Shown here: positions 1-9,679 of the stretch, one piece after another | Layout: each line of letters begins with the position of its first letter | Position numbering within the stretch: position 1 is the first letter of the stretch | DNA from: Sulfitobacter marinus | GTDB taxonomy: Bacteria; Pseudomonadota; Alphaproteobacteria; Rhodobacterales; Rhodobacteraceae | NCBI RefSeq assembly: GCF_900116285.1 | Contig: NZ_FPAJ01000007.1 | Span: 1-64,000 of the forward strand | Reading direction: 5' to 3' | DNA length: 64,000 bases | Translations under genes and position numbers: made by a program | Notes under the pieces: model-generated | Seen by the model: only the letters and a program-made list of their open reading frames with translations | Told to the model about the DNA's origin: nothing | Databases searched by the model: none

Positions 1-54
1 CAAACCTAATAAGTTCAATAAATGTATATCTCTCAATACGATAACAATACAAAA

Positions 55-87
55 AACGCCCGCTGTGAAAATATCACAGCGGGCGTT
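55..87 (-). terminator. Strong intrinsic terminator acting on the minus strand
   Basis: Two perfect 14-base arms (55-68 and 74-87) enclose a 5-base loop. Read on the minus strand, the hairpin is followed by a run of six T and more T-rich sequence (56 down to about 42), which is a textbook intrinsic terminator. Read on the plus strand the tail is only TTCTTGCG, which is weak. The strong direction therefore implies a minus-strand transcript that starts to the right of it, where no protein gene lies on that strand. Confidence 0.8.
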
Positions 88-220
88 CTTGCGTTAAAAG
101 GGAGCGATTGGCTGACCCTTGGTCTCTTGACCCGGAACAGTTTCCACATTACCCAGATCACAGGCTGTGGACGCCTGCCTCCCGCTGACGATTGTCTTGG
201 TAAAGTTCTACGCTCGATTA
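88..220 (-). ncRNA. Putative small RNA (possibly 6S-like), unproven
   Basis: This is the only room on the minus strand between the terminator at 55-87 and the divergent MATE gene, and it holds no convincing protein frame. On the minus strand there are local hairpins: CAGGC pairs with GCCTG around 162-178, and GGTC pairs with GACC around 121-132. A GGGAG near 180 could pair with CTCCC near 110 to close the molecule. A weak promoter (TTGCGG near 240, AT-rich -10 near 218) would start the RNA around 210-215. The tail with GGGTCAAGAGACCAAGGG loosely resembles the 3' half of gamma-proteobacterial 6S RNA. That resemblance is from memory and not tested. The 5' end is a guess. Confidence 0.35.
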
Positions 221-306
221 TTTCTATTACCTCTTTCCGCAAGTCGCGCGGATGGTAACGCGGGTCCCATCTCATACTGTGCGATCAAGCGAGAGAGATA
301 TGGGAT

Positions 307-1698
307 ATGTCTGATACCCCCAAAAATACCTTCACCGATGGGCCCCTTGGCACCATCTATCTGAAAACAGCCCTGCCGATCATTGTTGTGATGGGGATGA
401 ACGGGCTTCTATCCGTCGCTGATGCGCTGTTTCTGGGCATCTATGTCGGACCGGAAGCGCTGGCGGCGGTCACGCTGATGTTTCCGATTTATATGTTGAT
501 TGTTGCGCTCTCCACGCTGGTGTCGAACGGCATGTCCAGTTTGCTTGCGCGGTATCTTGGTGCAGGCGATTTGGACGGAGCCCGCGCTGTGTTTACGGGC
601 GCGCATGGGCTGGCACTTGGTCTGGGTGCCTGTCTGATCTTTCTGTTCATCTTTCTGGGCCGGCCGATGACACTGCTCGCTGCTGGCGGGTCGGATGTTC
701 TGGCAGAGATGGGCCTAGTCTATCTACGGATCACTGTGTTCTTCTCGCCGCTGTTGTTCGTTCTATCGGTCAATTCAGATGCTTTGCGTAACGAAGGTCG
801 CGTCGGCTTTATGGCCGCGATGAGCCTGCTGGTTTCCCTCGCGAATATCGCTTTCAACTATGTTTTGATCGCCCTGTTAGACATGGGCGTCGCGGGGTCG
901 GCATATGGCACTGCCGCTGCACAGGCACTCGCTTTTGCGATCATTATGGCCTTTCGGTTCTGGGGCGACACGTCGCTGCGGCCATCGACCTTACTGCGCC
1001 ATTCACTGCGTGGCGGCTGGGGCAGGATCCTCGCATTGGGCGCGCCGCAAAGCCTGAACTTTATCGGTCTGGCGCTTGGTTCCGCTGCAATTATGACGGC
1101 CCTACAATGGGTTGATAGCCCCAGCTACGCCGCTACGGTTTCAGCCTACGGGATCATTACCCGCGTTATCACCTTTGCCTTTCTGCCGCTTTTGGGGCTG
1201 TCCTTTGCGATGCAGACGATCACGGGCAACAACTATGGTGCCGCTCTTTGGCAAAGGTCGGATGCCAGCCTGCGGATCGCGATATGGATCGCGTTCATCT
1301 ACTGTCTTGTGATCCAGTTGTTGGTGACGCGGTTCCCCAGCCAGATCGCGGGCGCATTTGTTGACGACATGGGCGTTATTACCGAGGTGGCCCGCATCCT
1401 GCCAATCATGACCTGCGTCTTTTTCCTGATGGGGCCATTAATGATGGTTGCCGCATATTTTCAGGCCATCGGGTCCGCGACCAAGGCCGCGATCTTGGGG
1501 CTGTCCAAAACCTACGTCTTTGCGATCCCGCTGACGTTCAGCCTGCCTGTTTGGTTTGGCGAGATTGGTGTTTGGTACGCAGGCCCGCTGGCCGAGCTCA
1601 TGCTGCTTGCGCTTACGGGGCTTGTGCTTTGGCGCAGCGCCCAAGGGACCCAGCTGAAATGGGGCATCTTTCATCGTGAAAAGGCAGCGGTCTTATGA
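307..1698 (+). CDS. MATE family efflux transporter
   Basis: This 463-residue integral membrane protein has about 12 hydrophobic segments in two similar halves, as expected of MATE multidrug/toxin exporters driven by Na+ or H+. The N-terminus (GPLGTIYLKTALPIIVVMG) and the following SVADALFLGIYVG stretch match the usual first two helices, and a second equivalent block begins near residue 230. Length fits the family (about 450). The start at 307 follows GATATGGGAT, only a modest ribosome binding site. Its stop codon overlaps the convergent ccoS gene by six bases. The substrate cannot be predicted. DinF-like or NorM-like assignment is left open. Confidence 0.9.
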   Translation: MSDTPKNTFTDGPLGTIYLKTALPIIVVMGMNGLLSVADALFLGIYVGPEALAAVTLMFPIYMLIVALSTLVSNGMSSLLARYLGAGDLDGARAVFTGAHGLALGLGACLIFLFIFLGRPMTLLAAGGSDVLAEMGLVYLRITVFFSPLLFVLSVNSDALRNEGRVGFMAAMSLLVSLANIAFNYVLIALLDMGVAGSAYGTAAAQALAFAIIMAFRFWGDTSLRPSTLLRHSLRGGWGRILALGAPQSLNFIGLALGSAAIMTALQWVDSPSYAATVSAYGIITRVITFAFLPLLGLSFAMQTITGNNYGAALWQRSDASLRIAIWIAFIYCLVIQLLVTRFPSQIAGAFVDDMGVITEVARILPIMTCVFFLMGPLMMVAAYFQAIGSATKAAILGLSKTYVFAIPLTFSLPVWFGEIGVWYAGPLAELMLLALTGLVLWRSAQGTQLKWGIFHREKAAVL

Positions 1699-1866
1699 AC
1701 GCCTGACCGGTTCATCTTTGTCCGGTTCATCATCGTCCAGCAATAGCCGTGCGGCGCTGCCTTCGGCATCGTCGTACTGGCCGCTGCGCAGGGTCCATAG
1801 AAAACCGCACAGGCCCAAGCCGCCCAGGATGATGGACACGGGGATCAGGATCAGCAGAACATTCAT
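1693..1866 (-). CDS. ccoS: cbb3 oxidase assembly protein CcoS (FixS)
   Basis: This 57-residue protein begins with a single membrane helix (residues 3-25, NVLLILIPVSIILGGLGLCG) followed by WTLRSGQYDD and an acidic tail rich in D and E. This is the standard CcoS pattern. CcoS is needed for the maturation of cbb3 oxidase, probably haem/copper insertion into CcoN. It is the last gene of ccoGHIS. Its ATG overlaps the ccoI stop by four bases, and its stop overlaps the end of the convergent MATE gene by six bases. It is short and easily missed by gene callers. Confidence 0.92.
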   Translation of the reverse strand: MNVLLILIPVSIILGGLGLCGFLWTLRSGQYDDAEGSAARLLLDDDEPDKDEPVRRS

Positions 1867-4013
1867 CGGACAAACCTGACCCGCATGGCGTTGAGGATAA
1901 CGGTGATCGACGATGCCGACATCGCGATCGCCGCCAGCAAGGGGGTCGCATAGCCGAGTAGGGCGACGGGGATCGCGATGGCGTTATACCCGGCGGCGAT
2001 GGCAAAGTTCTGTTTTGACAGGCGCGAGGTGCTGCGCGCGATGCGGATCAGCAGGGGGAAATCATCCAAGTTCTCGCGTAGCAAGACGACGTCAGCCGCA
2101 TTTCGCGACGCGTCCAACGCAGAGGAGGGCGCCACGGAGGCATGTGCGGCGGCCAAAGACGCCGTATCATTCAGCCCGTCGCCGACCATCAGCACATGGT
2201 GCCCCTCATTCTGCAATTCCGTCAGATAGGTGTGTTTCTCTGTCGCGCTTATTTCGGCGTGAATGTCCTGAACGCCAAGCTGGCGGGCGAGGGCGCTTAC
2301 CGTGCCCTGCCTGTCACCGCTAAGGATCTGCGGCGGAATGCCCAAATCACGAAGCCCTTGAAGGGCCACATCAACACCTTGGCGCGGTGTTTCGTGTAGG
2401 GGGAGTTCGACGGCAGCTTGCTCACCAATCTTCAGCCCAAGCCCGTCAAACGAGGCACCCAGCCATGCGCCGCGTCCAAGCTTGACGGTTTCACCGTGCC
2501 AAAGCGCCTCCATGCCATTTCCTGAAACTTCAGAGATATCGGTAAGCGTTGCTGCTGGCGCATCGGGCAAGGCACCGATCAGCGCACGGGATACGGGATG
2601 GTCAGACGCTTGCGCCAAGCCGCGTGCGACGGCGGCCTGCTCGTCCGTCAGGTGATCCAACCGCGCGCTGCCCCCGGCGAGGGTCAGCGTTCCGGTCTTG
2701 TCGAAAATCGCGACATCAACCTCGGCCAGACGTTCCAGCGCGGTGCCTGATTTCACCAAAAAACCCAACCCATATAGCCGCCCGATTGCTGCGGTGGCCA
2801 CGGCTGGCACGGCCAGACCAAGGGCACAGGGGCAGGTGATAATCAGCACGGCAACGGCGATATTCAATGCATGGCGCACGTCGCCATCAATTAAAATCCA
2901 CGCTACAAACGACGCGAACGCCAATAGGTGCACCGCCGGTGCATAGATACGCGCCGCGCGGTCAGCGAGGTTGGTATAGCTGTTGCGGCTGTTCTCAGCC
3001 ATCTCGACCAAATGCGCGACGCGCCGCAAAGTTGTGTCATCGCCGACGGCGGTGGCGGTCATCTCGAACGGGGCACCCAGATTAATCTCGCCAGCTTGAA
3101 CCTGTTGACCTTTCGCCAGTGTGATTGCGGCGGATTCACCGGTCAGAAACGACCGATCCGAAAGCGCCTGCGCGCTGTCCAATCTGCCATCGACGGGCAC
3201 ACGCACGCCCGACGGGATCAGCAGACGGTCACCAACAGCAAGGCTGGACACTGGCGTTTTGACGGCCTTGCCGTCCTCGATCCGCTGGGCTTGGTGGACC
3301 TCAAGCGCTGCCAGTTCCTTGGCCGCTGATCTGACAGAACTGCGCGTGTGATGATCCAGATAGCGACCGATCAGCAAAAAGAACGTCAGCGAAAGTGCCG
3401 CGTCGAAATAGGCATGCGCGCCGCCGTTCAATACCTCATACAGGGACATGCCCGTGGCCAGCAAAATCGCCAGCGAAATCGGGACGTCCATGTTCAGCCC
3501 GCGCACCCGCAGAGCAGACCACGCGCTGGCGAAAAACGGTTGCCCGCAATACAGCACCGCAGGCAAGGAAATCGCGGCAGAAATCAGGTGAAACAGCTCG
3601 CGGGTGGTATCGGTGGCGCCCGACCATATCGCGACTGAAAACAGCATGACATTCATCATCGCAAAGCCAGCCACTGCCAGACGCACCAACAGGTTGCGGC
3701 CCACGCTGTCTTGGCGTGTTTCAAGCATCCCCACATCCAGCGGATAGGCGTCATATCCGATAGACTTTAGCGCCGCGACGATTGTGTCGGTGTCGAGATC
3801 ATCGCCATAAACCGACAGCTGCTTGAGCGACAGATTGACCCGCGCGCTGTCCACATCGGGCATGGCGTTCAACTTGCGTTCAACCTTGCCGATGCAGGCG
3901 GCGCAATGGATGGTGGGCAGGGATAGGACAACAGCAGGGGCCGCATGGTTTTCGGCGTGTTTCAACGCCAAGGGGGCCGCAACGCAGCCCGGACAGGCCG
4001 CAACCATTGTCAT
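1863..4013 (-). CDS. ccoI: Copper-translocating P-type ATPase CcoI (FixI)
   Basis: This 716-residue CopA2-type P1B-ATPase exports Cu(I) across the inner membrane for assembly of the CuB centre of cbb3 oxidase. Visible elements in order: an N-terminal CPGC, a heavy-metal domain with HCAAC, membrane helices, the TGE phosphatase loop, the transmembrane metal motif TCPCALGLA, the phosphorylation motif DKTGT, an HP dipeptide, and the GDGLNDT hinge. The start at 4013 gives an ATGA overlap with the ccoH stop. The frame is open 75 bases further upstream, but that would lie inside ccoH. It is translationally coupled to ccoH and ccoS. Confidence 0.95.
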   Translation of the reverse strand: MTMVAACPGCVAAPLALKHAENHAAPAVVLSLPTIHCAACIGKVERKLNAMPDVDSARVNLSLKQLSVYGDDLDTDTIVAALKSIGYDAYPLDVGMLETRQDSVGRNLLVRLAVAGFAMMNVMLFSVAIWSGATDTTRELFHLISAAISLPAVLYCGQPFFASAWSALRVRGLNMDVPISLAILLATGMSLYEVLNGGAHAYFDAALSLTFFLLIGRYLDHHTRSSVRSAAKELAALEVHQAQRIEDGKAVKTPVSSLAVGDRLLIPSGVRVPVDGRLDSAQALSDRSFLTGESAAITLAKGQQVQAGEINLGAPFEMTATAVGDDTTLRRVAHLVEMAENSRNSYTNLADRAARIYAPAVHLLAFASFVAWILIDGDVRHALNIAVAVLIITCPCALGLAVPAVATAAIGRLYGLGFLVKSGTALERLAEVDVAIFDKTGTLTLAGGSARLDHLTDEQAAVARGLAQASDHPVSRALIGALPDAPAATLTDISEVSGNGMEALWHGETVKLGRGAWLGASFDGLGLKIGEQAAVELPLHETPRQGVDVALQGLRDLGIPPQILSGDRQGTVSALARQLGVQDIHAEISATEKHTYLTELQNEGHHVLMVGDGLNDTASLAAAHASVAPSSALDASRNAADVVLLRENLDDFPLLIRIARSTSRLSKQNFAIAAGYNAIAIPVALLGYATPLLAAIAMSASSITVILNAMRVRFVR

Positions 4014-4462
4014 TTCTGTACCCTTACAATCACGCGCTGTTGAAACAATGCCCCGTCGATGGACCGCATTTTCAGCCGCAGGTTCCAATTGCCTGCCCCT
4101 GCATCCACATCGGCCACATAGGATTGACCGTTGAATTTGAAATCCGGCGTTTGATCAGCTGCAACGCTGGTGGCGCGGCCAAAGATGGCCTCTTCGATCA
4201 CGGGGGAAACCGGCGCGTCGCCTTTCAGAATGGTGAGCACCAGATGATCACCTGTCAACGTCGCCGCGACATCCCAATTCAGCGCCTCTTGCGCCGCGCG
4301 GTCCGCGTCAAAGCTTTGCGAAGCGACATAGGAATTCTTGACCTCAAGGCCCGGAAAGGTGCGCACGGCATTGAATGCCAGTGTCAGATTGACGGCGATG
4401 ATGACACCAAAAGCCATCGCAAACCCCGTGAAAACATGCCAGCCTTTAAGCTCGTGTTGCAT
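4010..4462 (-). CDS. ccoH: cbb3 oxidase assembly protein CcoH (FixH)
   Basis: This 150-residue FixH-family protein has one N-terminal membrane helix (about residues 10-30, FTGFAMAFGVIIAVNLTLAF) and a periplasmic beta-rich domain, including SFDADRAAQEALNWD and NWNLRLKMRS. The family helps assemble cbb3 oxidase and interacts with its subunits. The start codon follows the ccoG stop without a spacer, and the end overlaps the ccoI start (ATGA). Length and order match ccoGHIS of other alpha-proteobacteria. Confidence 0.92.
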   Translation of the reverse strand: MQHELKGWHVFTGFAMAFGVIIAVNLTLAFNAVRTFPGLEVKNSYVASQSFDADRAAQEALNWDVAATLTGDHLVLTILKGDAPVSPVIEEAIFGRATSVAADQTPDFKFNGQSYVADVDAGAGNWNLRLKMRSIDGALFQQRVIVRVQK

Positions 4463-6010
4463 CTAGTTTCCCTTTCCATTGAACGTTGTCGCTTTGGACG
4501 CACGTGTTTGTGCGGTGGTGTCTTCGACCCAGATACGCAGGTCAGTCGCAGCGCTATTTGCCGCCTGATCTTGGGGGCGGGCCGTGACATAGACGCGCTG
4601 TAGAACGGTTGTATCTGCGGGAATGTTCAGGGACAGATCATCGGTCCCTTCCAGTTCGATACGCAGGATTTCGTCGCTGGTCAGACGCAGGCGGAAATCG
4701 CGGTCTTCGCCTGATTTGTTGCGCAGACGCACATCATAAATGTTGCGGATCGTGCCATCGGACAGGGTCACATAAGTCGGGTTGCGCACCGGGCTGACCG
4801 TCAGTTCAATGTCGGAGCGGACAAACAGCGCATAGATCAGCCCCAGACCGATCAGCAGCCAAATGGCGGTATAGAGGATCGTGCGGGGCCGCAGGATATG
4901 TTTCCACAACGGTTTGACAGGCGCGCCCGCCCGCTCGGCGGTTTCGTCAGACAGGGCCAGATAATCAATCAAACCGCGCGGTTTGCCGATCTTGTCCATG
5001 ACATCATCGCAGGCATCAATGCACAGCGCACAGGTGATGCATTCCATCTGTTGACCGTTACGGATGTCGATGCCCATGGGGCAGACATTCACACAGGCCA
5101 TGCAGTCAATGCAATCACCCGTTTCGGAAACAGGGGACAGCACGGGTGCGGCGGGCTTGTCGTCTTGGCGGTATGGGGTGCCAGAATATCGCGCCGCGCC
5201 CGGCCCGGCAGCTTGGGCATCTGCTTCGGCTTGAAGGGCCTTTACCTTGCCGCGGCGGCTTTTGTTGCCCTTGCCGCGCGGCTCGCCGCGCCAGTCGCGA
5301 TAGGCAACCGTAATGGTATCAGGATCCATCATTGCCGCTTGGATGCGGGGCCAGGGGCACATGTAAATGCATACCTGTTCGCGCAGAAAACCGCCAAAGA
5401 TAAAGGTTGTCGCGGTGAGAATCGCGATGGTGATATAGGCCGCCGGATGCGCGGTCAGGCTGACCAGATCGCGGGCCAATGTCGGCGCGTCGGTGAAATA
5501 GAACACCCAAGCGCCACCGGTCGCGACAGCAATCGCCAGCCACACAGCCCATTTGGTCAGGCGCAGCCGCCATTTGCGAACACCCCAGCTTGCTTTGTGC
5601 AGTCTGACGCGGGCGTTCCGATCACCTTCGATCCAGCGTTCAACAAGGATAAACAGATCGGTCCAGACGGTCTGCGGGCAGGTATATCCGCACCAGACCC
5701 GGCCCAGTGCCGATGTGAACAAAAACAGCCCCAAGCCCGCCATGATCAGCAAACCGGCGACGAAATAAAATTCATGTGGCCAAATTTCGATCCAGAAGAA
5801 ATAGAATCGGCGGCTGGCCAGATCGACCAACACGGCCTGGTCCGGCAGGCTCGGCCCGCGGTCCCAACGGATCCATGGGGTGATATAGTAAATGCCCAGC
5901 GTGACGACCAGGATCGCCCATTTAAAACGGCGGAAAAACCCCGTGACCTTGCGCGGAAAAATCGGTTCGCGCGGCGCGTATAGGGACGGAGGGGATGCTT
6001 GATCGGTCAT
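4463..6010 (-). CDS. ccoG: cbb3 oxidase accessory protein CcoG (FixG/RdxA), ferredoxin-like
   Basis: This 515-residue membrane protein contains a polyferredoxin module and is thought to act as a cupric reductase that supplies Cu(I) to CcoI. Visible are helices in the N-terminal 220 residues, a conserved GYTCPQTVW segment, an MCPWPRIQ segment, and two 4Fe-4S motifs near residues 300-335 (CIDCMACVNVCP and CITCALCIDACD). Another helix follows, then an Ig-like C-terminal domain. A perfect FnrL box lies 52-65 bases before the start (6062-6075), so the whole ccoGHIS operon is expected to rise when oxygen falls. Confidence 0.95.
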   Translation of the reverse strand: MTDQASPPSLYAPREPIFPRKVTGFFRRFKWAILVVTLGIYYITPWIRWDRGPSLPDQAVLVDLASRRFYFFWIEIWPHEFYFVAGLLIMAGLGLFLFTSALGRVWCGYTCPQTVWTDLFILVERWIEGDRNARVRLHKASWGVRKWRLRLTKWAVWLAIAVATGGAWVFYFTDAPTLARDLVSLTAHPAAYITIAILTATTFIFGGFLREQVCIYMCPWPRIQAAMMDPDTITVAYRDWRGEPRGKGNKSRRGKVKALQAEADAQAAGPGAARYSGTPYRQDDKPAAPVLSPVSETGDCIDCMACVNVCPMGIDIRNGQQMECITCALCIDACDDVMDKIGKPRGLIDYLALSDETAERAGAPVKPLWKHILRPRTILYTAIWLLIGLGLIYALFVRSDIELTVSPVRNPTYVTLSDGTIRNIYDVRLRNKSGEDRDFRLRLTSDEILRIELEGTDDLSLNIPADTTVLQRVYVTARPQDQAANSAATDLRIWVEDTTAQTRASKATTFNGKGN

Positions 6011-6061
6011 ATGTTACTTCCTGTTCGCCCCTTCACCTAACCCGGTTCTGGCCAGCGAACT

Positions 6062-6075
6062 TTGATCTTGATCAA
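6062..6075 (-). promoter_or_regulatory. FnrL box of ccoGHIS
   Basis: This is a perfect palindrome, TTGAT-CTTG-ATCAA. On the minus strand the hexamer TAGGTG (6039-6034) lies 29-30 bases from the box centre. That is the distance expected when FNR sits at -41.5 and contacts polymerase (class II activation), and it predicts a start site near 6027, just before ccoG (ATG at 6010). Confidence 0.9.
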
Positions 6076-6157
6076 CAACACCCCCGAAGCGGCTTGTTTT
6101 GCGAACAAGCGCGCTTGCGGGGATGGACCAGTCAGGGACTAACTGGTCGTTGCCGTG

Positions 6158-7027
6158 CTACTCTCCGCCTCCCAAAGAGTGCACGTATGCGGAAACGGCG
6201 CGAACATCGGCCTCGGTCAGGCGCGGACCCCAAGCTGGCATCACACCAAAGCGGGCGTTTTTCACGGTTTCGGTCAAGGCCTCGCGGTCGCCGCCGTATA
6301 GCCAGATCGCATCGGCCAGATTGGGCGCACCTTGGCTGCGGTCGCCCAGCCCGGCTTCCCCGTGGCAGGCAGCGCAGTTGTCAGCGTAAACGACCGCCCC
6401 TGTTTCTGCCAATTGGGCGTCGAAATCTGCGTTTGACAGAGACACCACATGTTCGACCACGGCGGTGATCTCGTCTTTTTCCAGCATCTCACCAAAGGCG
6501 GGCATCTGGGAATAGCGCGCATCGTCGTCTTGCTCGTTACGAATGCCGTGGCGCACAGTGTATTCAATCTCGGCCATATCACCGCCCCAAAGCCAGTCGT
6601 CATCCAGAAGGTTCGGGTAGCCTTTTGCGCCAGCTGCACCAGATCCGTGACATTGCGAACAATTGGCACGGAACACCGCACCACCGCGCGCAACAGCATA
6701 GCGGTTCAGATCGGCACTGGCTGGCAATACGTCCATATCAGTCGCCAAAAGCTGCGCCACCAGATCGGCATTCTTGCCCTCATGGGCCGTAATCTCGGCC
6801 GCGACATTCGCGCGGGTGGACCAGCCCAAGACACCTTTGGTCGCGCCGGAAACCATCGGCCATGCGGGATAGGCAATCGTGTAAAGAATGCCCCAAATGA
6901 TGCACAGATATAGCGTCCATAGCCACCAGCGCGGCAGGGGTGTGTTCAGCTCTTCGATGCCGTCCCAGCTGTGGCCAGTGGTATCGGTGCCGGTGACGTC
7001 GTCGGTTTTGCCCTTAGACATGGTCAT
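6158..7027 (-). CDS. ccoP: cbb3-type cytochrome c oxidase subunit III, CcoP (dihaem)
   Basis: This 289-residue membrane-anchored dihaem cytochrome c passes electrons to CcoO/CcoN. The N-terminal part has the conserved DGIEELNTPLPRWWLWTLY stretch leading into one membrane helix. Two cytochrome c domains follow, with haem motifs CSQCH (about residue 122) and CAACH (about residue 219). Two ATGs are possible (7027 and 7021). Both overlap the end of ccoQ, by 14 or 8 bases. It is the last gene of ccoNOQP. The 147 bases to ccoG contain the ccoG FnrL promoter. Confidence 0.96.
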   Translation of the reverse strand: MTMSKGKTDDVTGTDTTGHSWDGIEELNTPLPRWWLWTLYLCIIWGILYTIAYPAWPMVSGATKGVLGWSTRANVAAEITAHEGKNADLVAQLLATDMDVLPASADLNRYAVARGGAVFRANCSQCHGSGAAGAKGYPNLLDDDWLWGGDMAEIEYTVRHGIRNEQDDDARYSQMPAFGEMLEKDEITAVVEHVVSLSNADFDAQLAETGAVVYADNCAACHGEAGLGDRSQGAPNLADAIWLYGGDREALTETVKNARFGVMPAWGPRLTEADVRAVSAYVHSLGGGE

Positions 7028-7208
7028 CCCCTTTATCTGTCATGCTTTTGGGTTTTGTGTCGTCGCCCAAGGGTATCTTGGCCACGGCGGCGTAAACTTT
7101 GGTGCTGCCGGGCCGGAATGCCCACAGGATGACGCCGGCAAAGAACAGGAACATCGCAAGCAAAACCCAGCTATCGGCAAGTTCGCGCAGGAAGGAATAG
7201 GTGTTCAT
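7014..7208 (-). CDS. ccoQ: cbb3-type cytochrome c oxidase subunit CcoQ
   Basis: This 64-residue protein has a single membrane helix (residues 14-31, WVLLAMFLFFAGVILWAF) followed by the typical RPGSTK and a polar tail. CcoQ stabilises the CcoNO core with CcoP. It lies 11 bases after ccoO and overlaps ccoP. Confidence 0.92.
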   Translation of the reverse strand: MNTYSFLRELADSWVLLAMFLFFAGVILWAFRPGSTKVYAAVAKIPLGDDTKPKSMTDKGDDHV

Positions 7209-7219
7209 TTCAGGTCTCC

Positions 7220-7945
7220 TTAGCGGCTGGCATCTGGGGTGAAGGTCGAAAAATCAACCATGGTGCCAAGAACTTGCAGGTACGCGATCAGCGCATCCAT
7301 TTCCGTCAGTTCCGGTTGGCTGTCAAAGTTGGCTACGGCGGCACCAGGATAGCGTTCCAGCATGCCGTCATAATCGGAATCCGGGTTGGCCTGGGCGCGG
7401 AAATCTGCGCTGGCTTCTTCGATCTGTTCGTCCGAATAGGGGACGCCGACAAACCTGTGGGTCTTTAACAGGGCCTCGATATGGGTCGGCTCAATCTGTG
7501 CGTCCATAAGGAAGGCGTATTTCGGCATGATCGATTCCGGTACAACGGATTGCGGATCGCTTAAGTGATCTACGTGCCACGCGTCGGAATAGCGCCCGCC
7601 GACACGGGCCACATCAGGCCCGGTTCGTTTGGATCCCCATTGAAACGGGTGGTCATACATTGACTCAGCCGCCAGCGAATAGTGGCCATAGCGTTCGACC
7701 TCGTCGCGCATGGGACGGATCATCTGGCTGTGGCAGACATAGCAGCCTTCGCGCACATAGATGTCGCGCCCCGTCAGTTCGAGCGGCGAATAGGGCCGCA
7801 CGCCTTCGACTTCTTCGATGGTGTTTTCCAGCCAGAACAGGGGTGCGATTTCTACGATCCCCCCGACCGTGACCACCAGCAGCGATGCAACCAGCAGCAG
7901 GGTGGGGCTTTTCTCAAGGATGGCGTGTTTGTCGATAAAGGCCAT
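7220..7945 (-). CDS. ccoO: cbb3-type cytochrome c oxidase subunit II, CcoO (monohaem)
   Basis: This 241-residue membrane-anchored cytochrome c begins with [14 protein letters not shown] and a helix (residues 15-36). It has one haem motif, CYVCH, near residue 68, followed by SQMIRPM. The methionine ligand is probably within [10 protein letters not shown]. It shuttles electrons between CcoP and CcoN. It lies 12 bases after ccoN in the ccoNOQP operon. Confidence 0.96.
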   Translation of the reverse strand: MAFIDKHAILEKSPTLLLVASLLVVTVGGIVEIAPLFWLENTIEEVEGVRPYSPLELTGRDIYVREGCYVCHSQMIRPMRDEVERYGHYSLAAESMYDHPFQWGSKRTGPDVARVGGRYSDAWHVDHLSDPQSVVPESIMPKYAFLMDAQIEPTHIEALLKTHRFVGVPYSDEQIEEASADFRAQANPDSDYDGMLERYPGAAVANFDSQPELTEMDALIAYLQVLGTMVDFSTFTPDASR

Positions 7946-7957
7946 TGTTTCAGCTCC

Positions 7958-9559
7958 TTATTCTGCGGGTGTTGCGTTGGACGGCAGGGCCGTGGTGACC
8001 GGTTTCGCACCGCGAATGGTCATCCACATATTCCACACCATGATCAGCCCACCGGCGAGGTAGAGAACCCCACCCAAGCCGCGCACCACATACATCGGGA
8101 ATTTCGCAGCAACGGTGTCGGCAAAGGAGTTGACCAAGAAGCCCTGATCATCAACTTCGCGCCACATCAGACCTTCCATGATGCCGGTGACCCACATCGA
8201 CGAGGCGTAGAGAACGATACCGATCGTGGCCAACCAGAAGTGCCAGTTGATCGCGGACGTTGAGAACATCTTGTCACGGCCCCAGAGCTTCGGCGTCAGG
8301 AAGTACAACGCGCCAAAGGTGATCATGCCGTTCCAGCCAAGCGCACCGGAATGCACGTGCCCGATGGTCCAGTCGGTGTAGTGCGACAACGAATTGACGG
8401 CGCGGATCGACATCATCGGACCCTCGAAGGTGGACATGCCGTAGAACCCAAGGGAGATGACAAACATCCGCAAAATCGGGTCGGTGCGCAGTTTGTCCCA
8501 TGCCCCTTGCAGGGTCATCAGGCCGTTGATCATGCCGCCCCAGCTGGGCATCCACAGTACGATGGAAAACACCATACCAAGGGTCGCGGCCCAATCGGGC
8601 AGAGCAGTATAATGCAGGTGGTGCGGACCAGCCCAGATATAAAGAAAGATCAACGACCAAAAATGAATGATCGACAGCTTGTAGGAATAGACGGGGCGGT
8701 TCGCCTGTTTAGGGACGAAATAATACATCATACCCAGAAAACCGGCGGTCAGGAAAAAGCCCACGGCGTTATGGCCATACCACCACTGCGTCATGGCATC
8801 CTGAACGCCCGCAAACACCTGTACGGATTTCGATCCCCAGAAACTGACCGGAATCGACAGGTTGTTGACGATATGCAGCATCGCAACGGTAATGATAAAG
8901 CTTAGGTAGAACCAGTTGGCCACATAGATATGGCGTTCACGGCGCTTGAAAATCGTGCCGAGGAATACGACCAGATAGGCAACCCAAATGATGGTCAGCC
9001 AGACGTCGGTATACCATTCAGGTTCGGCGTATTCTTTCGACTGTGTGGCCCCCAGCAGATACCCTGTGGCGGCCAGAACGATGAACAGCTGATAGCCCCA
9101 GAATACAAACCACGACAAATTGCCCCCGAACAGACGCACGGAACTGGTGCGTTGCACGACATAGAACGACGTACAGATCAGCGCGTTGCCGCCAAAGGCG
9201 AAAATCACCGCTGACGTATGTAGCGGCCGCAACCGCCCAAAGTTGGTAAAGGGCTGGCCCCAGTCAAAGTTCAGCTCTGGAAAGGCCAGTTGAAAGGCTA
9301 TGAAGGTACCGACCAGAAACCCCGCGATGCCCCAAAAGGCTGTCGCGATCACACCGGCGCGGACGACACCGTCAGCATAGCCGGTTTCAGCGGCGGGCAC
9401 AGGTTCATCAATGCGCCTCAGCACCCAGATGAACATCCCGGCGGCAACCGCCATGATGATGAAAGCATGAACCTTATAGGCCAGATCATGACCCCAGTTC
9501 GTGCCGATGGCGGCTATCAGGGCAATAATCCCCAAAACGACGAGTTTAAAATAGTTCAT
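7958..9559 (-). CDS. ccoN: cbb3-type cytochrome c oxidase subunit I, CcoN
   Basis: This 533-residue catalytic subunit is a haem-copper oxidase with about 12 or more helices, holding haem b, haem b3 and CuB. The haem b ligand region ([24 protein letters not shown]), the CuB/cross-link histidine region ([25 protein letters not shown]), the [11 protein letters not shown] pair and the H-bearing [16 protein letters not shown] segment are all present, so nothing essential is missing. It reduces O2 to water with high affinity. A perfect FnrL box (9647-9660) precedes it. Confidence 0.97.
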   Translation of the reverse strand: MNYFKLVVLGIIALIAAIGTNWGHDLAYKVHAFIIMAVAAGMFIWVLRRIDEPVPAAETGYADGVVRAGVIATAFWGIAGFLVGTFIAFQLAFPELNFDWGQPFTNFGRLRPLHTSAVIFAFGGNALICTSFYVVQRTSSVRLFGGNLSWFVFWGYQLFIVLAATGYLLGATQSKEYAEPEWYTDVWLTIIWVAYLVVFLGTIFKRRERHIYVANWFYLSFIITVAMLHIVNNLSIPVSFWGSKSVQVFAGVQDAMTQWWYGHNAVGFFLTAGFLGMMYYFVPKQANRPVYSYKLSIIHFWSLIFLYIWAGPHHLHYTALPDWAATLGMVFSIVLWMPSWGGMINGLMTLQGAWDKLRTDPILRMFVISLGFYGMSTFEGPMMSIRAVNSLSHYTDWTIGHVHSGALGWNGMITFGALYFLTPKLWGRDKMFSTSAINWHFWLATIGIVLYASSMWVTGIMEGLMWREVDDQGFLVNSFADTVAAKFPMYVVRGLGGVLYLAGGLIMVWNMWMTIRGAKPVTTALPSNATPAE

Positions 9560-9646
9560 AGTGCACCTTCTTCTGGGCGCAGCCCGCTTTTGGGATACGC
9601 GCGGCTGTTCGCAACTGTCGCCTAGCGACTGAGACGCGGGCCTTCT

Positions 9647-9660
9647 TTGATCTAAATCAA
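9647..9660 (-). promoter_or_regulatory. FnrL box of ccoNOQP
   Basis: This is a perfect TTGAT-CTAA-ATCAA site whose centre lies about 94 bases before the ccoN start. On the minus strand TAGGCG (9624-9619) sits at the class II distance from the box centre, matching TAGGTG at the ccoG promoter. The predicted start site is near 9612. The 14-mer is identical to the box at 10925-10938. Confidence 0.9.
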
Positions 9661-9679
9661 TTTTGCCAGCGCGCGGGGG

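Noticed and set aside
4898..5983. 361-codon frame antisense to ccoG
   Set aside because: Shadow frame. CcoG on the other strand is complete with ferredoxin motifs and operon context.
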